In this document: positions 26,480 through 33,640 of the stretch, one piece after another
Layout: each line of letters opens with the position of its first letter
Numbering within the stretch: the first letter of the stretch is position 1
Origin: Gelidibacter maritimus
Lineage (GTDB): Bacteria > Bacteroidota > Bacteroidia > Flavobacteriales > Flavobacteriaceae
DNA length: 64,000 nt
Direction: 5' to 3'
Assembly (NCBI RefSeq): GCF_014062315.1
Contig: NZ_JACGLT010000007.1
Location: forward strand, 62,001-126,000
Notes under the pieces: model-generated
Database searches by the model: none
Seen by the model: only the letters and a program-made list of their open reading frames with translations
What the model was told of the DNA's origin: nothing
Program-made: the position numbers and the translations under genes

Positions 26480-28954
26480 ATGATTAAGTTTTATATAAAA
26501 ATTGGAACCGTATGGTTGTCGTTATTGTTCTGTCTATACGGAGCCATTGGATGGGGCCAAGATATCAAGCTCAAGGTTGTAGGAAATGCTGAAGATGGTT
26601 TTAATGTGGATATTTATAATGGCAACCAATTAGTCTTCCATAATTCCGAAGAATTTAAGCTTAAAGTCACCAATTTGGATTTTAGTGAAACCACCGAAAT
26701 TAGTAATTGGAAAGGTTCACAATGGTCAGGTACCGACAATTTCATAATCCTCTCAAAAGAAACCTATTTGTCAGACTTTGATTTGAATTTGTCCATGACG
26801 GTCACCTATGAAGTCATCAATTCGAATGTTGTCAAAAAAAGCATTGATTTGTTGCAGTCAGGCATGCCTTCATTATACTATACACTGGAAGAAAACTTTA
26901 TACCCGCAAATCCTCCATCCAAGTATGTTACTTTTGAATATGACGATTTTCCAGGTGGATTTGCTCACGAAATATTTCCTTCGGCTGGTTTTGTGACCTC
27001 CGATAATCAGTTGGTCGGTATCTTGATGGATGCGGGTTATAAAAATCACTACACACGATCTACGCGCAGACGGTTTAACGGTCATGGTGGTGGTTTTGTA
27101 GGCATGCGAATATTGCCCGATCCGGAATTGCTTTCCGTTGCTACGTTGGACGAAAGAGCAAAGGGCAAACATTATATCCAACAGAAATTTGGTGAACTGT
27201 ATGATTTGGATCAGGGCAAAGAAATCAACCTAAAGTTCTCTTCTGATTTTCAAGACATCGGAGGTGCCGGGATTAAACATCAATCTGAATCAATAACACT
27301 TCATTGCAAACCTGGAAATCGCTCAGGATTTGAAGTTGCTGTGCCCTTTGAAGATCAAAAAACATATACCATCTCGTTCCTTGCCAAAGGAAATTCTCCC
27401 ATAGCCCTTAAGCTTTTTAGAACTAAAAATGGTCAGAAGACGGTCGAATTGGAGCATGGCATTAAATATATTGATCAATTCCCTATAAAGGAAAATGATT
27501 GGACCTTGTTTAAAGGCAGCATTATGGTACCCTATATAGAAAATGACGGGGTATCGATGTTTTTGGGGACACAGTCAGGGGTAGAAGCGACCATTCAAAT
27601 TAAGGATTTGCAGATTGTAGAGCATCAACCTTTAAAACAAGCCTACAATAAAATGGGAATGGGTGAGAAGGCCACAAAAACGAGCTATGTGTTTATTGAG
27701 CCTTGGGTGGACCATCATGATTTTGTGATTGCCTCACAATCCCGTCTATCTGAGGGAAAAGGGTTCAAAGGGACTTTGATTGAAAAAATGTTGTATGCCA
27801 ACTTTAATATGCTCACGTGGATCACCTCTGTTGACGATTTTACGCCATTGAATGTACCAAATTTGAATTATGCACCAGACATGTATAATCGGGATTCCTT
27901 TTTCTCCGTAGTGTCCAATTACAATGAAGACTTAAATCTGGAAATTTGGGGGCAATGGGCAAAAACGCAAAATTCCACAGGTGCTGTGGCTAATATCATT
28001 ACGCCTTATATGGGAACAATTGAAGCTAAGGACAACGAAGCGACCATTCAGTTTTTAATTTGGGCCATGCTGAATAAAAGACGTTTTAATGCTGTCCTGC
28101 CCAAGGATAAAATAGATAAAGCGGTGGCCTATGTACTTAATGAATTTGATCCTGATGGCGATGGTATCTGTGAGTCCCATTTTACTTTAAGTCAGATAGA
28201 TGTTAATAAATATGAACCTAAAACGGATAGATTGGCTGTGAATCAGGGAATATTTGCCATTGCCTTAAAAACAATAAGGGAGCTCGGATATGATATATCA
28301 GATGAATATATTCAGAAAGCCATAACCGGTTATCTCAATTTTTATGACGAGGATAGAAAACATATCGTATTTGATCGAGATTATCCGGATATTATTACGA
28401 TGACCGATTTAGAGCCAGAATTCTTCTCATTATGGCTGTTTAATGAACCCATTTTAACGGACGAAATGGTGATCAACCATCTGGAACAAATTCCCATATT
28501 AAACAAAGTACCAAATTCGCCGCACCCAGAGTTTGGAACTACAGCGCCCGTAGCTGTTCGACTGGATAATAGCGAAAATGGGTATTCATATATGACTGCA
28601 GATTATCAGCCTTTTAGGGAATTTGGAGAGTCTAATTATAAAGATGGTGCAAGAGATGGCTTCTATTATAACGGAGGGAGCTGGATGAGACCCGAATATT
28701 GTGGCTATGTTGTTGGATATAGGCACGGATGGAAGAAAGCACTAGCTCTTATGGAAAACCGTGCTTGGGCAGAAATCAACCTCAATCCCAAATGGCCATA
28801 TAGCAAAGAGTTTATTCCAACCAAATGGGAAACCACCGATTCTTGGTGGCTGTCCACTCGTGGTTTGTGTTGGAATGTGTTCATCCTAATGGCAAATGAA
28901 GTTGCTGGCCTTCGTACTCCTGAAATGGATCCTGATTTTAAAAAATCAAAATGA
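26480..28954 (+). CDS. Exported 824-residue putative glycosidase, family unassigned
   Basis: The product has a signal peptide ending near G-W-G-Q and no lipobox. Residues about 1-260 are beta-rich, and about 270-385 look like a carbohydrate-binding jelly-roll (Y-T-I-S-F-L-A-K-G, then D-W-T-L-F-K-G-S). The C-terminal 420 residues carry helical-barrel motifs: D-M-Y-N-R-D-S-F near residue 470, D-N-E-A-T-I-Q-F near 515, D-P-D-G-D-G-I-C-E-S-H-F near 555 and G-G-S-W-M-R-P-E-Y near 732. This recalls (alpha/alpha)6 glycosidases, but I recognise no named family. ATG 26480 is preferred to the TTG six bases earlier. It is the last gene of the PUL and is probably periplasmic or surface-exposed. Confidence 0.65.
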   Translation: MIKFYIKIGTVWLSLLFCLYGAIGWGQDIKLKVVGNAEDGFNVDIYNGNQLVFHNSEEFKLKVTNLDFSETTEISNWKGSQWSGTDNFIILSKETYLSDFDLNLSMTVTYEVINSNVVKKSIDLLQSGMPSLYYTLEENFIPANPPSKYVTFEYDDFPGGFAHEIFPSAGFVTSDNQLVGILMDAGYKNHYTRSTRRRFNGHGGGFVGMRILPDPELLSVATLDERAKGKHYIQQKFGELYDLDQGKEINLKFSSDFQDIGGAGIKHQSESITLHCKPGNRSGFEVAVPFEDQKTYTISFLAKGNSPIALKLFRTKNGQKTVELEHGIKYIDQFPIKENDWTLFKGSIMVPYIENDGVSMFLGTQSGVEATIQIKDLQIVEHQPLKQAYNKMGMGEKATKTSYVFIEPWVDHHDFVIASQSRLSEGKGFKGTLIEKMLYANFNMLTWITSVDDFTPLNVPNLNYAPDMYNRDSFFSVVSNYNEDLNLEIWGQWAKTQNSTGAVANIITPYMGTIEAKDNEATIQFLIWAMLNKRRFNAVLPKDKIDKAVAYVLNEFDPDGDGICESHFTLSQIDVNKYEPKTDRLAVNQGIFAIALKTIRELGYDISDEYIQKAITGYLNFYDEDRKHIVFDRDYPDIITMTDLEPEFFSLWLFNEPILTDEMVINHLEQIPILNKVPNSPHPEFGTTAPVAVRLDNSENGYSYMTADYQPFREFGESNYKDGARDGFYYNGGSWMRPEYCGYVVGYRHGWKKALALMENRAWAEINLNPKWPYSKEFIPTKWETTDSWWLSTRGLCWNVFILMANEVAGLRTPEMDPDFKKSK

Positions 28955-29113
28955 ACATATATTTCCTATGGCTAATGGATGGTTTTTAGGTGAGCAGGTC
29001 GTCCTTCGGAGCTGTTTTTGACCTATGGATTCCAGTGGGACCTATATTACAAGTTACCGTATCCGCCTGATAAATCTCAATAATACTATAGAAAAACTTT
29101 TATTAATATTAGG

Positions 29114-29144
29114 TGTTGTTAATTGGTTGAATTTACTATTTTTG
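29114..29144 (+). promoter_or_regulatory. Bacteroidota sigma-70 promoter for ncRNA A
   Basis: TGTTG at 29114-29118 is followed after an 18-bp spacer by TATTTTTG at 29137-29144, matching the Bacteroidota -33/-7 consensus. The same -7 element with identical flanks recurs at 32578-32585 before the related RNA. Confidence 0.7.
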
Positions 29145-29148
29145 CATC

Positions 29149-29310
29149 AGACGAAATCAATTTGTGCCATCGCCCTCGGGGATAAGGTCACAAATCGTCA
29201 ACATAGACAAAGAGATTTTACAAGAGTGCTGATATAGGCTGGGATAAACGGACTAAGTTCGAGTCCCGTCCAGACCGCGAAAAGCTCATCGAAAGATGGG
29301 CTTTTTTCGT
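29149..29310 (+). ncRNA. Structured non-coding RNA candidate, copy A
   Basis: A stand-alone transcript unit of about 160 nt begins just after a consensus promoter and ends at a strong terminator. The 5' domain forms a hairpin: GACG (29150-29153) with CGTC (29196-29199) and ATTTGTG (29160-29166) with CACAAAT (29189-29195). The 3' domain pairs CTGG (29239-29242) with CCAG (29270-29273) around GGACT/AGTCC (29250-29254 and 29262-29266). No coding frame is convincing. A related unit with the same architecture but different paired bases lies at 32590-32772. It could belong to a known Bacteroidota RNA motif such as Flavo-1, but I cannot check this. Confidence 0.6.
29281..29308 (+). terminator. GAAA-loop terminator of ncRNA A
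   Basis: AAAAGCTCATC and GATGGGCTTTT pair across a GAAA tetraloop and are followed by a T run, a classical intrinsic terminator. Confidence 0.85.
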
Positions 29311-29331
29311 TTATAGCATTGATTTTTCTCG

Positions 29332-29450
29332 GATTTATGGGATTATGCATAAATTGTTGTAAGTCTGTATAGGAAGAATCCGGATCAAGTCAAAAAGTTG
29401 TGGGATTTTAGGATTATGCATAAATTGTTGTAAGTCTGTATAGGAAGAAT
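29332..29450. repeat. Tandem ~48-bp direct repeat, 71-bp period
   Basis: The segments 29332-29379 and 29403-29450 are nearly identical; the last 40 bp of each match exactly and differences are confined to the first few bases. The second unit starts 71 bp after the first. The repeat lies between ncRNA A and the MDR oxidoreductase and codes for nothing recognisable. Confidence 0.85.
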
Positions 29451-29727
29451 TCCATGTTTCTAACCCCTCTGAACTGCGCTCTAAAAGCTTTTACTCGGCT
29501 AATTGACTATACCATAAATAACGGCTTTATTACATAGCAATAGAGGCATTGCCTCTCCTGTGTTAGACATAATCACACTAATCCTTAAAACCTAAAATTT
29601 TGCACATGGTAATGAAGTATTGGGTTTTACGTAATCTCAGGTGCTATGCGATTGACAAATCTTCATGTTTTATTCATATCTTATTGAGCTAATAAAACAA
29701 GTGAGTCTAAACCTTAAAAAGACCTTT

Positions 29728-30672
29728 ATGAAAGCAGTTATTCTTAAACAAATTGGTGATGTAGATCAACTCATTGTCCAAGATATTCCAATTCCGACTA
29801 TCAATAAAGATGAAATTCTGATAAAAACCAAAGTGGCCAGTATCAACCCTATTGAAGTGAAAACTCGTAATGGAAATCGTTTTAGTGAGCCCTTATTGGA
29901 GCTCGAGCATCCAATTTTAGGCTGGGACGCAAGTGGCGTGGTAGAAAAAGTAGGAGAGAACGTTACGGAATTTAAACCTGGTGATGCCGTTTTTGGTATT
30001 ATCGGATTTCCCGGATTTGGAAAAACTTATGCTGAATATTTTGTGGCAAAAGAACAACACCTGACCCTTAAACCCGAGAGTGTGAGTTTTGCTGATGCAG
30101 CAGCCAGTACAATTGCAGCCATTACGGCCTACCAAGCCCTGAAATATTTCGGCAAATTAAACGCGGATACCAAGGTGCTGATACACGCTGCTTCTGGCGG
30201 TGTAGGCCATTATGGAGTTCAGTTTGCCAAACATTTTGGTGCTGAAGTCTGGGCAACGGCATCTGAAGCCAAAGAAGATTATGTAAAAGCGTTGGGAGCC
30301 GATCATTTTATTGATTATAAGTCGCAAAAATTCGAAAAAGAAGCACAAAATATGGATGTGGTTTTCGATTTAATTGGAGGCGATTATATTGACCGCTCTT
30401 TAAAATCGCTGAAAGAAGGTGGGATTTTGATCAGCATCCCCAGTGCAACCAACGCCGAGGTTGAAGAAAAAGCAGAAAAAGCAGGACGCATCGGTGTAAG
30501 ATTCAGTCTTGAAAACAATAAAAAAGACATGCAAGCTATTGCTCATTTGTTGAATACTGGTGAATTAAAGCCTCATATCTCTAAAAGTTTTACAATTGAC
30601 CAAATTAGAGACGCGCATTTGGCATTGGAGGAAGGCCATGTTAAAGGAAAGATTGTAATTACGGTAGCCTGA
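29728..30672 (+). CDS. Zinc-independent NADP-dependent quinone oxidoreductase (MDR family)
   Basis: This is a 314-residue medium-chain dehydrogenase/reductase of the quinone reductase group. An N-terminal GroES-like fold (P-I-L-G-W-D-A-S-G-V near residue 65) is followed by the Rossmann motif A-A-S-G-G-V-G near 152-158. Residues for catalytic zinc are not evident. Such cytoplasmic enzymes reduce quinones or alpha,beta-unsaturated carbonyls with NADPH. ATG 29728 is preferred because it begins directly with the usual M-K-A-V-I-L strand; an earlier in-frame ATG (29665) would add 21 residues without homology. It stands alone as a single-gene unit. Confidence 0.9.
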   Translation: MKAVILKQIGDVDQLIVQDIPIPTINKDEILIKTKVASINPIEVKTRNGNRFSEPLLELEHPILGWDASGVVEKVGENVTEFKPGDAVFGIIGFPGFGKTYAEYFVAKEQHLTLKPESVSFADAAASTIAAITAYQALKYFGKLNADTKVLIHAASGGVGHYGVQFAKHFGAEVWATASEAKEDYVKALGADHFIDYKSQKFEKEAQNMDVVFDLIGGDYIDRSLKSLKEGGILISIPSATNAEVEEKAEKAGRIGVRFSLENNKKDMQAIAHLLNTGELKPHISKSFTIDQIRDAHLALEEGHVKGKIVITVA

Positions 30673-31117
30673 ATAATTGGGCCTGTCAGTTTGTAATTCT
30701 CATGCAAATGTACTTAGCGACATTACACTATGGGCTTTGTATTCGATAATATGTCTTAATAATTTAGTATAACAAAATACGCTAATGAAAACTCGAATCG
30801 TCACATTTTTCATCCCGATCTTAGGTGACGAGTTTATCGCATATCAAATCCTGAGCAGTTTCGGACCTCGATTCGTAGCTCTGGCTTTAAATTAACTGGT
30901 CAAACTTTCTTCGTAAGTCACTATTTGTGATGTCGTAAATCCTACCGTATCTCATATGGTTTTGTGATTTTAGGATATAGAAAAGTCATAAGATATAGAG
31001 CCAATATAGGGTTTAAACCTTAAATAATAACTATCAGCACAAGTAAATACTTCATTTTTGGAATTTTAGAGATCAGGAGCCAAAGATTAAATTTTAAACT
31101 GAATTCCTGAGATTATT
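30673..31117. other. Convergent intergenic gap, no supported feature
   Basis: About 445 bp between the oxidoreductase and the oppositely oriented mscS-type gene. It contains no open frame of note and no clear hairpin terminator. Confidence 0.5.
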
Positions 31118-32230
31118 TTAAGGAGGGACTGCTGCCTCCGGTGAGGATTCACCCGGATTTTTAATAACAATGCTACGGTATGGATATGGTATTTCGATAC
31201 CTTCCGCCTCAAAACGTTCTTTGATGCTTTCAAATAAATCGCGCTTTACGGCAATAGAATCACTATAATTTTTAGCCCAGGCCCAAACCCGAATTACGAC
31301 CGCTGAATCTTCCAATTCAACTACAGCGATTCTTATTTTAGGCTTGCCTTCTTGTTTGTCGGCAGCAGAACGGTTGTCGATAATTAAAGGGTGCCTCGCA
31401 CATTCTTCTTGCATGATTTTTTTGGCAAGTCCTACGTCACTATCGTATGATATGCCCATCTCCACATATTCGCAACACTTTGATTCTATAAGATCATAGT
31501 TAACCAACTTTTCTTTATTGATAATTGAATTGGGTATCACAATCATTCTATTGGTAAAAGTTCGAATTACGGTATGACGAAGCGTAATATCTGCTACCTT
31601 ACCAATTTGCGTATCATTCAATTTTATGATATCGCCTACCTTAAATGGTTTAAAAGCAATAATGAAAAATCCGCCAATGAGATTTGAAAGTGCCTCTTGC
31701 GATGAGATACCTACTACAAGAGCAATGATTCCTGCTCCACCTAATGCCGTCTGTGCAACAGCATGTAAAGAAGGTATAGCCAAGAGACAAAATAAGATTC
31801 CTGTAAAATAGATACCAATCACTGCTACATAGCGCAAAAATTTTAAACTGGTGATATCTTCTTTGTTATGTACTTTCTTGGCAAGACTTTTTTTAATCCG
31901 TGAACCGACAAATGTAGCGGCTATAATAGTAAGAATAATGACAAACGCTAAGTACAGCACCAATTTGAAATGGTTGGTCAAAGCTTCGTATTGGTCCTCT
32001 TCAATAAAAATAAAGCTGAGGGCCATTGCGCCCAAAATCATCCAAAGCACAATAAGGACGTTCTTTATCCGATTCATTGGGGCTATGTTCCGTCCCGGCA
32101 ACTTCTTGCGTCTTCTCTGAACAATCCATTTGTGGATTACAATGGTCAGGAGATAAAGAATTACTGTTGTTGCAACAACAATGCCGCCGTAAATTAGATC
32201 TGAATTATGGATTTTAAAGTATTCTCGCAC
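31118..32230 (-). CDS. MscS-family mechanosensitive ion channel
   Basis: This is a 370-residue membrane channel with four predicted helices: an N-terminal helix (about 14-34), two central ones (about 60-105), then the pore helix T-A-L-G-G-A-G-I-I-A-L-V-V-G near residues 163-176. These are followed by the MscS beta domain (F-K-V-G-D-I-I-K-L near 200, V-I-P-N-S-I-I near 232) and an alpha/beta C-terminal domain. It releases osmolytes on hypo-osmotic shock. The first codon is GTG at 32230, and I see no upstream ATG in frame before a stop. It is transcribed alone. Confidence 0.92.
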   Translation of the reverse strand: MREYFKIHNSDLIYGGIVVATTVILYLLTIVIHKWIVQRRRKKLPGRNIAPMNRIKNVLIVLWMILGAMALSFIFIEEDQYEALTNHFKLVLYLAFVIILTIIAATFVGSRIKKSLAKKVHNKEDITSLKFLRYVAVIGIYFTGILFCLLAIPSLHAVAQTALGGAGIIALVVGISSQEALSNLIGGFFIIAFKPFKVGDIIKLNDTQIGKVADITLRHTVIRTFTNRMIVIPNSIINKEKLVNYDLIESKCCEYVEMGISYDSDVGLAKKIMQEECARHPLIIDNRSAADKQEGKPKIRIAVVELEDSAVVIRVWAWAKNYSDSIAVKRDLFESIKERFEAEGIEIPYPYRSIVIKNPGESSPEAAVPP

Positions 32231-32589
32231 GAATTAAAGTTAACCATTTTTTTATAGAAAATAAACCTCGGCTGAAAACTAATTGTACCATCATTTGAGA
32301 GCTTAATTAGCGGGTAGTAGCGCATAGCGGATTGTCGTACCAAGATGCAATCAGGATTGTGAAGGTGAACTACTAGCGATGGAATTTAAATATTCCAAAA
32401 GGACAGCTCTGATAGCTTTTGGAATACACTGCAGGTTTAGTTCCTCCAATGATGAATAGGGCCTTTTTAGTGGTGTAGGTAAATTAATGAAATGAATGAT
32501 AATCAAGCTCCAATGGTGGTTATTAGAACCCACAAAAGATTATTCAATATAAACCATCATTTATTAATTCAATTTACTATTTTTGCATC

Positions 32590-32772
32590 TGATGAAATCA
32601 ACTGCTACCATGATCCGTAGGTTTATGGATGCAATTCGTCAACAACGTTATAAGAACTTTTTTCAAAGATATTGGTCTCGTTGGGATATATGATTCGGTT
32701 GCGAGTCGCCCGCAAGCCACAATCCCGAAGTTATCGGGGGCTGGAGCTCTAAAGAAATTTAGGTTTTTTTTT
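32590..32772 (+). ncRNA. Structured non-coding RNA candidate, copy B
   Basis: This unit follows the same promoter block as copy A (TATTTTTGCATC at 32578-32589, though no good -33 element is visible) and starts with a near-identical leader (G-A-T-G-A-A-A-T-C-A). GATGAA (32591-32596) pairs with TTCGTC (32635-32640) and CCAT (32608-32611) with ATGG (32625-32628). In the 3' domain GGGAT (32683-32687) pairs with ATCCC (32722-32726) around GGTTGCG/CGCAAGCC (32697-32703 and 32711-32718). Paired segments differ from copy A but pairing is kept. The unit ends in a GAAA-loop terminator, as in copy A. Short open frames overlapping it look spurious. Confidence 0.55.
32749..32772 (+). terminator. GAAA-loop terminator of ncRNA B
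   Basis: CTAAA and TTTAG pair across a GAAA loop, followed by a G and a run of nine or ten T residues. Confidence 0.8.
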
Positions 32773-32824
32773 AGCGAGTTTCCCTACTTAAGGGAACCAA
32801 AAGATGTTGTGTTGTTTCCGTAAT

Positions 32825-32838
32825 CCGATAGTTATCGG
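32825..32838. repeat. REP-like palindrome CCGATAGTTATCGG
   Basis: A short palindrome of the type CCCGATAnnTATCGGG that also occurs, in variant forms, at 36661-36703 and 41541-41556, always between genes. Confidence 0.6.
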
Positions 32839-32868
32839 AACGGAACGTAGTGATGCCAGAGCAATTTG

Positions 32869-32925
32869 GCATTCCGATGAGAAGCTTTCCTTTTCTGTTT
32901 TTAACAGAATCGGGATGCTTTTTTG
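32869..32925 (+). terminator. Long hairpin terminator
   Basis: GCATTCCGAT (32869-32878) pairs with ATCGGGATGC (32909-32918), with an inner TTCTGTT/AACAGAA hairpin, and a T run follows. It may act as a backup terminator for ncRNA B or end a longer transcript. Confidence 0.7.
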
Positions 32926-33081
32926 TTTTAGGATGGTTGGTGCATTAGTTGAAGTTAGGATGGCATGGATTATGACAGATTTCTATTTTGTAGGAATTTA
33001 ATTTGTTTTGTCGCGATTTCTTACTAAATCTTGGTATAAGTTGCAGTTCATCGGATTTTTTTGAATTTCCACCCTCGATAA

Positions 33082-33112
33082 TTTTGTTAATAACTTTTTT
33101 ATAATATATTTG
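33082..33112 (+). promoter_or_regulatory. Consensus Bacteroidota promoter before small peptide gene
   Basis: TTTTG at 33082-33086, an 18-bp spacer and TATATTTG at 33105-33112 match the -33/-7 consensus. Transcription would start near 33120, leaving a 5' untranslated leader of about 210 nt that contains two copies of TTCCCTCGA, near 33200 and 33263. Confidence 0.7.
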
Positions 33113-33334
33113 TATCTCTTAGATAAGCTAACTAAACCAACTTATTTCAAGAAACTTTAATCCATTTTTTACACAAGGTGTTATTGCATGTCCTTACTTC
33201 CCTCGACATGAAATTGCAATGCTAGAGCCTATTGTGCTCAAAAATTAATAATCCATTCTTCCCTCGAATGACATTTTTTATGCTCAAATTATTAATTAAC
33301 TAAAATAGTATTTAATCCCCTAAATTGTAATTAA

Positions 33335-33508
33335 ATGAAAACTTTAAAAATTACTTTATTACTTGTTTTATTTTTAATAGTATCAAGCCAAACTGGTACA
33401 ACACCTTCTCCAACTAAAGCCGAAGCAAATAAGTACGAGCAGTCCAAAACACAATTTGATTTGTTAGCCCACTCAAGGAGTGGCATACGTATCCCGACCC
33501 AAGGATAG
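33335..33508 (+). CDS. Small exported peptide, 57 residues, unknown function
   Basis: ATG 33335 opens a 57-codon frame beginning with a clear signal peptide (M-K-T-L-K-I-T-L-L-L-V-L-F-L-I-V-S-S-Q). A short polar mature part follows and ends R-I-P-T-Q-G. The gene has its own consensus promoter, a long leader and an intrinsic terminator 25 bp after its stop, so it is a self-contained unit. It sits directly upstream of a TPR sensor kinase / response regulator pair, for which it might be a ligand or target. That link is inference. I do not recognise the family. Confidence 0.65.
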   Translation: MKTLKITLLLVLFLIVSSQTGTTPSPTKAEANKYEQSKTQFDLLAHSRSGIRIPTQG

Positions 33509-33533
33509 ATTTAAAGTATTTTTCAATACGTAT

Positions 33534-33564
33534 AAGCTCTTATTACAATCAATAAGAGCTTTTC
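33534..33564 (+). terminator. Terminator after small peptide gene
   Basis: AAGCTCTTATT (33534-33544) and AATAAGAGCTT (33551-33561) form a perfect 11-bp stem followed by T residues. Confidence 0.88.
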
Positions 33565-33640
33565 GCGTTGGGGTAAATTAAACCGGAGAGATTAAATAAA
33601 TTATTATAAATTTGGAAGCATTCAAAAATAACAATCCCAC

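Noticed and set aside
29025-29237. 70-codon open frame between the PUL and ncRNA A
   Set aside because: It overlaps the promoter and 5' half of the structured RNA and shows no signal peptide, domain or start context.
29239-29279. tRNA-like 3' end (GTTCGAGTCCC followed by CCAGACC)
   Set aside because: The T-stem does not pair as in a tRNA, and no matching acceptor, D-arm or anticodon arm exists upstream. It is better explained as the 3' domain of ncRNA A.
32351-32533. 60-codon minus-strand open frame
   Set aside because: No start context, no recognisable domain and no conserved neighbour; it is likely chance.
32629-33001. Two short plus-strand open frames (32629-32823 and 32804-33001)
   Set aside because: They run through ncRNA B, its terminator, a REP-like palindrome and a second terminator; composition is not protein-like.
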